NCBI RefSeq assembly: GCF_022288825.1
Contig: NZ_JAKOOW010000002.1
Span: 1 to 22,685 of the forward strand
Length of the DNA stretch: 22,685 bases
DNA from: Kingella pumchi
Lineage (GTDB): Bacteria; Pseudomonadota; Gammaproteobacteria; Burkholderiales; Neisseriaceae
Reading direction: 5' to 3'
The translations under genes and the position numbers were made by a program. Positions 1-6,729 of this stretch are shown here, piece after piece (position 1 is the first letter of the stretch; every line of letters begins with the position of its first letter). The notes beneath the pieces are model-generated. The model was not told where the DNA came from. It saw nothing but the letters and a program-made list of their open reading frames with translations, and made no database searches.

Positions 1-159
1 ACGACAGCCTGAATGGGTTTTTAGACTGCCGTTACCGCCACCGGTTTCTCCGCCTGAGCGCTCGCCGGGGCTTTTGCCCTGCCCGATGGCGGTCTCGGCT
101 ACGGCCATCAGAATGCCGCGGCGACGGTTGAAAACAATTTTATGGCAGTGTTTGTTCAT
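1..159 (-). CDS. Two-partner-secretion adhesin/haemagglutinin, N-terminus only (partial)
   Basis: Only the first 53 codons are present; the frame stays open to the left edge. The start MNKHCHKIVFNRRRGILMAV is a clear ESPR (extended signal peptide region), the hallmark of very large autotransporters and of TpsA exoproteins of the filamentous haemagglutinin type, which use the Sec pathway and then a TpsB outer-membrane pore. The following AETAIGQGKSPGE is also typical of the family. The ATG at 159-157 is preceded by GGAG about 8 nt upstream. After residue 32 the reading is Gly-rich and includes a degenerate DUS (positions 5-14), which is not the usual hydrophobic signal core. This copy may therefore be truncated or a silent cassette. 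The ESPR is recognised with confidence; adhesin versus toxin (CdiA-like) cannot be told from this fragment. Confidence 0.75.
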   Translation of the reverse strand, partial: MNKHCHKIVFNRRRGILMAVAETAIGQGKSPGERSGGETGGGNGSLKTHSGCR

Positions 160-280
160 GGTAGGGCTCCATGAATTAAAAAAGCAACTATATTGCTATT
201 GCATGAAAGAATTACTTGGGTAAAAACAAGCAAAAAATGTGCCAAGGAGTGGACTAAAAAATCTCCTTAGACACTTTATT

Positions 281-366
281 TTGGGGGCGGTTTGCAGATA
301 CCGGCTGGCTGTCGTGTTTTCTTTTACCTACGGTGCAGCACGCGTAGATCTGTAAACTGCCCCCAA
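281..366. repeat. Nested inverted-repeat element upstream of the adhesin gene
   Basis: Two 19-nt arms (281-299 and 348-366) are inverted copies with two mismatches. Between them CTACG-GTGC and GCAC-G-CGTAG (328-347) form a second hairpin that abuts the right arm. A smaller inverted pair, AAGGAG (244-249) and CTCCTT (263-268), lies beside it. The arms, TTGGGGGCGGTTTGCA and its partner, recall the tips of IS3/IS150-group elements facing away from each other, but no transposase lies inside. Reading leftward, the element sits 120-210 nt before the adhesin start, so it would be in its leader or promoter region. It could be an IS scar, a MITE or a leader RNA. The rest of 160-414 is AT-rich and holds no gene that I can support. 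Confidence 0.5.
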
Positions 367-414
367 CTCTCGCCAATGTTGGTTTTGACAACATCGGCTG
401 CCTGTTGAAACCAA

Positions 415-460
415 AAAAGCAGCCTGAAAAACCGTGCGCTCGGTTTTTCAGGCTGCTTTT
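415..460. terminator. DUS-pair terminator after the kinase-like gene
   Basis: Two inverted DUS copies form a perfect 20-bp stem (415-434 with 441-460) and a 6-nt loop. A's flank one side and T's the other, so it could work in both directions. It lies 18 nt beyond the stop of the leftward kinase-like gene. A third DUS (477-486 core) overlaps that stop codon. Confidence 0.8.
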
Positions 461-477
461 ACTGCGAAAACCCGTTT

Positions 478-1980
478 TCAGGCTGCTCCGGCCATCTGTA
501 CGGCAGCAAGGCGGCCGCCGGGGCCGGACTGGAGCAGCAGTTGCGCGCCTTCGGTCAGCAGGACTTTTTCACCGGGCGGGACGGGGGTTTTGGCGACGGC
601 ATCATACAGGGTATCGAGCCGCTCGTTTACCAGCCACCACTGCCCCTGGTGTTCGACGAAATAGGCGACGCGGCGGGCGTCTTCGGGTTTGAGCCGTTCG
701 TTGGGGAAGATGTTGCGGTCGGCGTGCCAGGCAAACAGCGACTGGCCGCTATAGACCATGATGCGGTGGTTGTCGGGGCGGTATTTGCCGTCGGGGTCTT
801 GCGAATAAAGGTTCAGTACCGGCAGGCTGCCGCGGTGGGGCGTGCCGCAAAACGGGCATTGGGGCTGGACGCGGTTGTCGAAGGGATAGTATTTCTGGCC
901 GCATTCGGCATTGGCGCAGGGCTGCAGCAGATCGACGGTTTTGACCAGCGCCTGCTCCCATTCGTCGGCCGACGGGCGCTCGGCGGGGCGGTGCAGGCCG
1001 TCGATAAAGGCGCGCTCGAACAGGGCGGCCAGATAGGGGCCGCAAACGGTATAGGGCACGGCATCGGTGTCTTTCCACGGCAGTTCGTGCGGCTTGAGAT
1101 GCTCGCTACGGATGCGGTTGGACGCATCGGTGGGGTGTTCGACAAACAGCGCGGCGGCGCCCATCATCAGTTCTTCGTCGCGCTGGCTGTCGTCGGCATC
1201 GTGGACTTTGTCGCCGCGCAGCGGGTGGCGGTAGAGCAGATACATATAGATTAAAACGGCCAGCGCGTGCAAATCGGTGCTGCGCGAGGGCAGCTTGCGG
1301 GCAGGGTCGTTTTTGTCAAGATGGGCGGTTTCGACGACTTCGGGGGCGATAAAGTCGGGCGTGCCGACGACGGTGGGCGGATGTTTGCCGGGTACCACCA
1401 GGCCGTCGATGTCGATTAGGCTGGCCTGGCCGGTGGTGGGGTCGATCAGGCAGTTTTTGTAGCCCAAATCGCTGTGCGAAAGCCCGGCCATGTGCATGCG
1501 GCGCACAGCGCGGGCGAGCATGATGCAGACTTTCAGGTGCATCATCCAGTTGCCCAATTCGCGCGGGTCGAGAAACTTGCTGCGGTTGGCGGCGCTGGCG
1601 AACCATTTGCCGTCTTTTTCCTTGCCTTTGATGCCGAGCATATCGTTGTTGCGGCTGCCGTGTTCAAAGAAAAAGCACGGGCGGTAAAACGGCGCGACCA
1701 CGCCCAGCCGCCCCTGCCATTCGACCACCGCCGTCGGCCAGCAGTAAAGGTTTTGCAGGTAGCTGCCGCCTTCCTGGCCGAAAATGCGCTCGCGGTAGGC
1801 GCCGGTAATCATTTCCAGCCGCTCGCGGGTGTCGGCATCGGCTTCGCGGCGGTAAAAGGCGACGACATAGCCGCCGTCGGGCGAGAAATAAACGTCTTTC
1901 ATGCCTCCCTGCGCTTTGATTTCGTTGTAAAAGCGCACGGTTTGGCCGTTGCCGGCGGTAAGGGTAACGATTTCGGACAT
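478..1980 (-). CDS. TerY-associated-type protein kinase-like protein with C-terminal zinc ribbon
   Basis: A 500-aa protein with an unusual kinase fold. The catalytic loop reads HSDLGYKN (169-176), the DFG-like metal site is DIDG (190-193), and the activation segment ends GTPDFIAPE (206-214). The Gly-rich loop is replaced by QGGMKDVYFSPDG (24-36). The usual beta-3 lysine position appears to read VAFY, so nucleotide binding may be non-standard. A zinc ribbon follows with C355, C360, C375 and C378. The last ~110 residues (GQWWLVNERL, PPGEKVLLTEGAQL) resemble an FHA-like beta sandwich. Such kinases usually sit in a triad with a TerY-type VWA protein and a PP2C phosphatase, in the tellurite/stress-linked TerY-P group; neither partner is in this window. 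It starts 55 bp after rluC on the same strand with a DUS hairpin between. Its TGA stop lies inside a DUS. Kinase-like is well supported; activity and substrate are unknown. Confidence 0.75.
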   Translation of the reverse strand: MSEIVTLTAGNGQTVRFYNEIKAQGGMKDVYFSPDGGYVVAFYRREADADTRERLEMITGAYRERIFGQEGGSYLQNLYCWPTAVVEWQGRLGVVAPFYRPCFFFEHGSRNNDMLGIKGKEKDGKWFASAANRSKFLDPRELGNWMMHLKVCIMLARAVRRMHMAGLSHSDLGYKNCLIDPTTGQASLIDIDGLVVPGKHPPTVVGTPDFIAPEVVETAHLDKNDPARKLPSRSTDLHALAVLIYMYLLYRHPLRGDKVHDADDSQRDEELMMGAAALFVEHPTDASNRIRSEHLKPHELPWKDTDAVPYTVCGPYLAALFERAFIDGLHRPAERPSADEWEQALVKTVDLLQPCANAECGQKYYPFDNRVQPQCPFCGTPHRGSLPVLNLYSQDPDGKYRPDNHRIMVYSGQSLFAWHADRNIFPNERLKPEDARRVAYFVEHQGQWWLVNERLDTLYDAVAKTPVPPGEKVLLTEGAQLLLQSGPGGRLAAVQMAGAA

Positions 1981-2007
1981 GGGTCTCTTTCAAAAAACGG
2001 CTTTCAG

Positions 2008-2044
2008 GCAGCCTGAAAAACAGAAACGGCAGCTTTCAGGCTGC
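2008..2044 (-). terminator. Inverted DUS pair between rluC and the kinase-like gene
   Basis: DUS cores at 2008-2017 and 2035-2044 face each other and can form an 11-bp stem with a 15-nt loop. The right arm contains the rluC stop codon (2038-2036). It may attenuate rather than fully stop read-through from rluC into the kinase-like gene, because the next gene starts only 28 nt later. Confidence 0.5.
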
Positions 2045-3019
2045 TTTGAGCATTACCAGAAAATTCTGCAAATCGTCCGGCAGCGGCGCTTCGAGCGCGA
2101 GCGGCTCGCCGCTTAAGGGGTGGCGCAGCTTCAGGCGGGCGGCGTGAAGGAACATCCGCCGCAGGCCGATTTTGGGCAGGCGGCGGTTGGCCCGGTAGTC
2201 GCCGTAGCGCTCGTCGCCGGCAATCGGGCAGTTTTGCGACTGCATGTGGACGCGGATCTGATGGGTGCGGCCGGTTTTCAGCGTGGCTTCGACCAAACTC
2301 AGCTGCGAGATGCCGATTTGGTGCAGCACGCTGCCGCCGTAGTGTTCGAGCAGCCTGAAAACGGTGTGGGCGCTTTGGCCGTCTGCCGAGACGCGCACCA
2401 TTTTTTCGCCCTGCGCGCCGGTGTATTTGAGCAGCGGCTCGCGCACATGGCGGTTTTCAGGCTGCCAAGTGCCGACGCCCAGCGCCAGATAGCTTTTTTC
2501 CGGTTCGCCGGCGCGGATGGCTTCGTGCAGTTTGACCAGGGCGCTGCGTTTTTTGGCAATCATCAACAGGCCGCTGGTGTCTTTGTCGAGCCGGTGGACG
2601 AGTTCGAGATAGCGCGCTTCGGGGCGGGCGCGGCGGATTTGTTCGATCACGCCGAAGCTGACGCCGCTGCCGCCGTGCACGGCGACGCCTGCGGGTTTGT
2701 CGATAACCAACAGGGCGTCGTCTTCAAAAACAATCTCGAATTCGCGCGGCGGCGGGGCAGCCTGAAAACCGTTTTTCAGGCTGCCTGCGGGGGCGGCGGT
2801 GCGGATGGGGGGGACGCGGATGATGTCGTGTTCGGCGGTGCGCTGCTCGGGCTTGGCGCGTTTTTTGTTTACGCGCACTTCGCCGGCGCGGATGATGCGG
2901 TGGATGTGGCTTTTGGGTACGCCTTTTAGGATTTTGACCAGATAGTTGTCGAGCCGCTGGCCGGCTTCTTCGCTGCCGACGGTCAGATGGCTGACCGAAT
3001 CTTTGCTAATCGTAGGCAT
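2036..3019 (-). CDS. rluC: 23S rRNA pseudouridine synthase, RluC type
   Basis: A 327-aa RluA-family enzyme that isomerises uridines in 23S rRNA; in E. coli RluC targets 955, 2504 and 2580. It has an N-terminal S4 RNA-binding domain (about residues 20-67: QRLDNYLVK, RAGEVRVNKKR) and a catalytic domain with the signature HRLDKDTSGLL, catalytic Asp145. KTGRTHQIRVH and GDERYGD are the later conserved motifs. I chose the ATG at 3019 because the S4 domain follows at normal distance; an in-frame ATG 33 nt upstream adds only a non-conserved MRRAQPAIIEK. The gene is divergent from rne, as in E. coli and many proteobacteria. Oddities: a complete inverted DUS pair is read in frame in the linker between the two domains (residues 79-88, GSLKNGFQAA), another DUS encodes QPEN, and the TGA stop is part of a DUS. 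Confidence 0.93.
   Translation of the reverse strand: MPTISKDSVSHLTVGSEEAGQRLDNYLVKILKGVPKSHIHRIIRAGEVRVNKKRAKPEQRTAEHDIIRVPPIRTAAPAGSLKNGFQAAPPPREFEIVFEDDALLVIDKPAGVAVHGGSGVSFGVIEQIRRARPEARYLELVHRLDKDTSGLLMIAKKRSALVKLHEAIRAGEPEKSYLALGVGTWQPENRHVREPLLKYTGAQGEKMVRVSADGQSAHTVFRLLEHYGGSVLHQIGISQLSLVEATLKTGRTHQIRVHMQSQNCPIAGDERYGDYRANRRLPKIGLRRMFLHAARLKLRHPLSGEPLALEAPLPDDLQNFLVMLKAA
2756..2785. repeat. Inverted DUS pair inside the rluC coding region
   Basis: A 13-bp perfect stem (2756-2768 with 2773-2785) and 4-nt loop made of two opposed DUS copies. It is read in frame as GSLKNGFQAA in the linker between the S4 and catalytic domains of RluC. Such pairs elsewhere in the window sit between genes as terminators; here it is translated. 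Confidence 0.85.
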
Positions 3020-3577
3020 TTTCTCTATAATCGCTGGCTGTGCCCGCCGCAATCTGCAATGAGCGGCGGCGCGCGGTTTTTCAGGCTGCCTTCCCGCCGA
3101 AAATGCATTGTCGAAAAGAGAAAATCCTGTTCGGACAAGCCGGAAAACCTTAATCGAAACGGCGGGCGGCAGTCTATTTTAATTGAAAACGGCACCCCGC
3201 AAAGCAATTCCTTCGTCCGGCACCACACAGCCTTGCCGGATGAAACCGTAATTAAGTTTAAACGGCAGCGGCCGCAAAACAGCGCGTCAGACGCGGCGCC
3301 GACACCGCCGCGCAGCCTGCATCCCCGCTGCCCATCCCAAATACAAGAAAGACGACGGCTGTCTCAGAATCTGTTGCCGCCCCGAATGCGGCCGGCAGAC
3401 ACAGTTTCTTATTTTCAGGCTGCCTGCCAGACCCATCCGGCACAGCCCCATTGCAAAATCGATCTTTATTTCTCTCTCTTGTTCCCCGGCTGCCGCGTGC
3501 AGCGCGGGGTATTGCGTTTAAAAACTGATTACTGCGACATTCTTTCGGGCGCCGCACTCGCAAAAAGGTGCAAACCC
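3020..3577. other. rluC-rne divergent intergenic region (558 bp)
   Basis: No gene is supported here. A frame in phase with rne stays open through the region, but it shows no protein-like conservation and the rne start is clear at 3578. Two DUS copies occur (3080-3089 and 3414-3423), not as a close pair. In E. coli the rne leader is several hundred nt long and mediates autoregulation by RNase E. A long leader would fit this gap, but I cannot show a promoter or the regulatory stem-loops by eye. Confidence 0.5.
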
Positions 3578-6379
3578 ATGAAACGCATGCTGTTTAACGC
3601 CCGCCATTCGGAAGAATTGCGCGTGGCCATCGTTGACGGCCAAACCCTGCTCGACCTGGACATTGAAACCCTGGGCAAAGAGCAGCGCAAAGGCAATATC
3701 TACAAGGGTGTCATCACCCGCATCGAACCCTCGCTGGAAGCCTGCTTCGTCGATTACGGTACCGACCGCCACGGCTTTCTGCCCTTCAAAGAAGTCTCCC
3801 GCGCCTATTTCCAAGACTACGAAGGCGGCAAAGCCCGCATCCAAGACGTGCTCAAAGAGGGCATGCAGGTCATCGTGCAGGTGGAAAAAGACGAACGCGG
3901 CAACAAAGGCGCGGCGCTCACCACCTTTATCTCGCTGGCCGGCCGCTATCTGGTGCTGATGCCCAACAACCCGCGCGGCGGCGGCGTCTCCCGCCGCATC
4001 GAAGGCGACGAGCGCGCCGAACTCAAAGCCGCAATGGCCGAACTCGAAGTGCCGCGCGGCATGAGCCTGATTGCCCGCACCGCCGGCATCGGCCGCAGCG
4101 TGGAAGAATTACAGTGGGATTTCAACTACCTGCTGCAACTGTGGCAGGCCATCGAAGAAGCCGCCGCCGCCCACAGCAAGCCCTATCTGCTGTTTATGGA
4201 AAGCTCGCTGCTGATCCGCGCCATCCGCGACTACTACCGCCCCGACATCGGCGAAATCCTGGTCGACAACCGCGAAGTTTACGAGCAGGTATTCGAGTTT
4301 ATGAGCTACGTGATGCCCGCCAATCTCGGCCGACTCAAGCTCTACGAAGACCACACCCCGCTGTTTTCCCGCCTGCAGATCGAGCAGCAGATCGAAACCG
4401 CCTTTTCCCGCTCGGTAAACCTGCCCGGCGGCGGCGCCATCGTTATCGACCACACCGAAGCGCTGGTGTCCATCGACGTCAACTCCGCCCGCGCCACCCG
4501 CGGTGCCGACATCGAAGAGACCGCCTTCAAAACCAATATGGAAGCCGCCGAAGAAGTCGCCCGCCAGATGCGCCTGCGCGACTTGGGCGGACTGGTGGTC
4601 ATTGACTTTATCGACATGGAAGACCCCAAGCACCAGCGCGAAGTCGAAAACACCCTGCGCGACGCCCTGAAAAAAGACCGCGCCCGCGTGCAGATGGGCA
4701 AACTTTCCAAATTCGGCCTGCTCGAACTTTCCCGCCAGCGGCTCAAACCCGCGCTCGGCGAGTCCAGCCACGTCGCCTGCCCGCGCTGCGCCGGCACCGG
4801 CGTCATCCGCAGCATCGAATCCACCGCCCTGCACGTTTTGCGCCTGATTCAGGATGCCGCCATGAAAGACAACACCGGCGAAGTGCACGTGCAGGTGCCG
4901 GTTGATGTCGCCACCTTCCTGCTCAACGAAAAACGCGCCGAACTCTTCGGCATGGAAGAGCGGCTGGACGTTTCCGTTTTCCTGATTCCCAACACCGGCC
5001 TGGAAAACCCGCACTACGAAATCGCCCGCGTGCGCACTGACGACGTGGACGACGATGCCGAACCCAGCTACAAGCGTGTCAGCCAGCCTGAAAACGGCGA
5101 CAGCGTGCCCTTTGCCGGCAAGAAAAGCGAAAAAGCCGCCCGCCCCGAACCCGCCGTCAAAGGCCTCAAGCACGCCTCGCCGGCACCGGTGGCCAAGCCC
5201 TCGCTGCTGGGCAGCCTGAAAAACTGGCTGGGCAGCCTGTTCGGCGGCAGCGCCAAAGCAGACAAACCCGCCGCCAAGAGCGACAAGCCTCAGGCCGCGC
5301 GCCAGCGTCCCAACCGCCGCAGCAAACCACGCAGCGCCGAAAGCGAAAACCCCAAGCAAAAAGTTGAAAAAGCCGAAGCTAAAGGCGACGAGCGTGCCGA
5401 CAACAAACGCGACACCGCCAAAGCCGACAGCCGCGACAACGCACGCAGCCAGCAGCCCAAAGCGCCGCGCCAAGAGCGCCAGCCCAAGGCCGAACGCCAA
5501 AACGAGCGCCAGCAGAACGAGCGTGCGCCCAAAGCCGACGTCCAAGCCGCGCCGCCGGCCACCAAGCAGCCTGAAAATGCTGCAGCGGAAACCGCCGCTG
5601 CAGACAACGGCAAAACCGGCGGCAAGGAAGGCAAAAACCGCAACAAAAACCGCGGCGGCAAACAAAAACCGCTGGTGGTGCATCTGGGCGGCCAGGAAAA
5701 CGCCGAAGCCCCGCGCCAGCGCAAAGAACGCAACGACAAGCGCCGCCACATTCCGTCGGCCGCCAAAGTCGAGCAGTATTTCGATGTCGCCGAAGCCGCG
5801 CTGCTGGTACAGCAGGCTGCCGCCCATGTGCTCGGCCTGACCCCGCCGCCGGCAGCGCAGCCTGAAACGTCCGCCGCCGATAATGCCGCCAACGACGAAA
5901 ACGTGTGGATTGCCGACAGCGCCGAGCGCGTGCAGCAGGCCGTAGCCGCGGTATTGGACGGCGACGCTGCCGTTCAGGCTGCCGCCGATAGCGAAAAGCA
6001 GCCTGAAAACGCAGGCAGCCTGAATGCGGCAAACGCCGATGCACCAACGCCCGCAGCCGCTTCCGAGCCTGCCGCAGCAAGCGTAAGCGCCGTAACCGCC
6101 GCCGTGCAAGCGCCGTCTGCCGCTGCCGCCGTGCCCGCTGCCAAAGCCGCCGCCGGCAGCAACGACAGCAGTTACGACCGCCAGAGCATTGCCCGTCTGG
6201 CCGCCACGCTGGATTTGGGCGGACTGCAGCTGGTCGAAACCCAGGTCGGCGCGTTGATTGCCGCTGCCGCCCGTCTCGAACCGCCGCCCGCTCCCCGTCT
6301 GCGCCGCAGCGATCTGCCGCCGGCCGCGCCGGTGGTGCCGCAGGGCGAAATGATACAGGTGGAAACGCTGGCAGCCTGA
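3578..6379 (+). CDS. rne: Ribonuclease E
   Basis: A 933-aa endoribonuclease that starts mRNA decay and processes rRNA and tRNA, and scaffolds the degradosome. The start MKRMLFNARHSEELRVAIVD is the canonical RNase E/G N-terminus, with AAGG about 8 nt before the ATG. The S1 domain covers about residues 36-120. The catalytic DNase I-like domain carries D300 (VSIDVNSARATRGA) and D343 (VVIDFIDM), which match E. coli D303 and D346. The zinc link is C401-P-R-C404. From about residue 500 the tail is low-complexity, rich in Lys, Arg, Gln, Ala and Pro, as expected for the disordered RNA-binding scaffold; a block at NRNKNRGGKQK is strongly basic. Several DUS copies are translated in this tail (QPEN, GSLK, QPET). 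The TGA stop lies in a DUS, giving a C-terminal LAA. A terminator follows at 6395. Confidence 0.96.
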   Translation: MKRMLFNARHSEELRVAIVDGQTLLDLDIETLGKEQRKGNIYKGVITRIEPSLEACFVDYGTDRHGFLPFKEVSRAYFQDYEGGKARIQDVLKEGMQVIVQVEKDERGNKGAALTTFISLAGRYLVLMPNNPRGGGVSRRIEGDERAELKAAMAELEVPRGMSLIARTAGIGRSVEELQWDFNYLLQLWQAIEEAAAAHSKPYLLFMESSLLIRAIRDYYRPDIGEILVDNREVYEQVFEFMSYVMPANLGRLKLYEDHTPLFSRLQIEQQIETAFSRSVNLPGGGAIVIDHTEALVSIDVNSARATRGADIEETAFKTNMEAAEEVARQMRLRDLGGLVVIDFIDMEDPKHQREVENTLRDALKKDRARVQMGKLSKFGLLELSRQRLKPALGESSHVACPRCAGTGVIRSIESTALHVLRLIQDAAMKDNTGEVHVQVPVDVATFLLNEKRAELFGMEERLDVSVFLIPNTGLENPHYEIARVRTDDVDDDAEPSYKRVSQPENGDSVPFAGKKSEKAARPEPAVKGLKHASPAPVAKPSLLGSLKNWLGSLFGGSAKADKPAAKSDKPQAARQRPNRRSKPRSAESENPKQKVEKAEAKGDERADNKRDTAKADSRDNARSQQPKAPRQERQPKAERQNERQQNERAPKADVQAAPPATKQPENAAAETAAADNGKTGGKEGKNRNKNRGGKQKPLVVHLGGQENAEAPRQRKERNDKRRHIPSAAKVEQYFDVAEAALLVQQAAAHVLGLTPPPAAQPETSAADNAANDENVWIADSAERVQQAVAAVLDGDAAVQAAADSEKQPENAGSLNAANADAPTPAAASEPAAASVSAVTAAVQAPSAAAAVPAAKAAAGSNDSSYDRQSIARLAATLDLGGLQLVETQVGALIAAAARLEPPPAPRLRRSDLPPAAPVVPQGEMIQVETLAA

Positions 6380-6394
6380 AAACGGCTGCCGGAC

Positions 6395-6416
6395 AGCGGG
6401 CGGCGTGCCGCCCGCT
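6395..6416 (+). terminator. Intrinsic terminator of rne
   Basis: AGCGGGCGGC (6395-6404) and GCCGCCCGCT (6407-6416) form a perfect GC-rich stem (the innermost pairs open to make the loop). A short T-rich stretch follows. It lies 16 nt after the rne stop and is one of the few terminators here not made from DUS copies. The rest of the 350-bp gap to the next gene holds three scattered DUS copies and the repeat at 6531. Confidence 0.7.
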
Positions 6417-6530
6417 TTGCATTTGCCGCCGCCGAAAACCCCAAAGCAGCCTGAAAACCCAAAACAGACCGTTTGCCACGGATACGCGGGCAGCCTGAAA
6501 ACCTAAAAGCAACCTGCTTTCAAGGGATGC

Positions 6531-6595
6531 GTAGGGTGCGCACCGCGCACCAAACGGCTGCCGACACGGTTAAAGGTGCGCGGTGCTCACCCTAC
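6531..6595. repeat. REP-like palindrome with GTAGGGTGCGCACC arms
   Basis: Arms of 21 nt at 6531-6551 and 6575-6595 are inverted copies with one mismatch, around a 23-nt loop. The GTAGGGTGCGCACCGCGCACC type of palindrome is widespread in proteobacterial intergenic regions and resembles REP elements mobilised by RAYT transposases. No such transposase gene is present in this window. It lies between rne and the AAA+ gene. Confidence 0.6.
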
Positions 6596-6729
6596 AAAGG
6601 CAGCCTGAAAGCCCAAAGCAGCAGCCATAGGCCGGATTCCCGCATCCGGTCTTCCCGCTCAAAGCCGCACACCGTTTTTCAGGCTACCTGCGCCGTCTCT
6701 TTCCCATTACCCTTTGCCGCGAGTGAAAT

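Noticed and set aside
281..366. Named IS3-family element
   Set aside because: Arms resemble IS3/IS150 tips but face the wrong way for one element and no transposase is present.
2987..3577. Upstream extension of rne to 2987
   Set aside because: The frame is open but the peptide is non-conserved, overlaps the start of rluC and lacks a ribosome site; MKRMLFN at 3578 is the family start.
4109..6109. Long open frame (666 codons) on the minus strand opposite rne
   Set aside because: GC-rich codon use in rne opens the opposite frame; the predicted peptide is a Gly/Phe/Ala-rich shadow with no domain, while rne on the plus strand is unmistakable.
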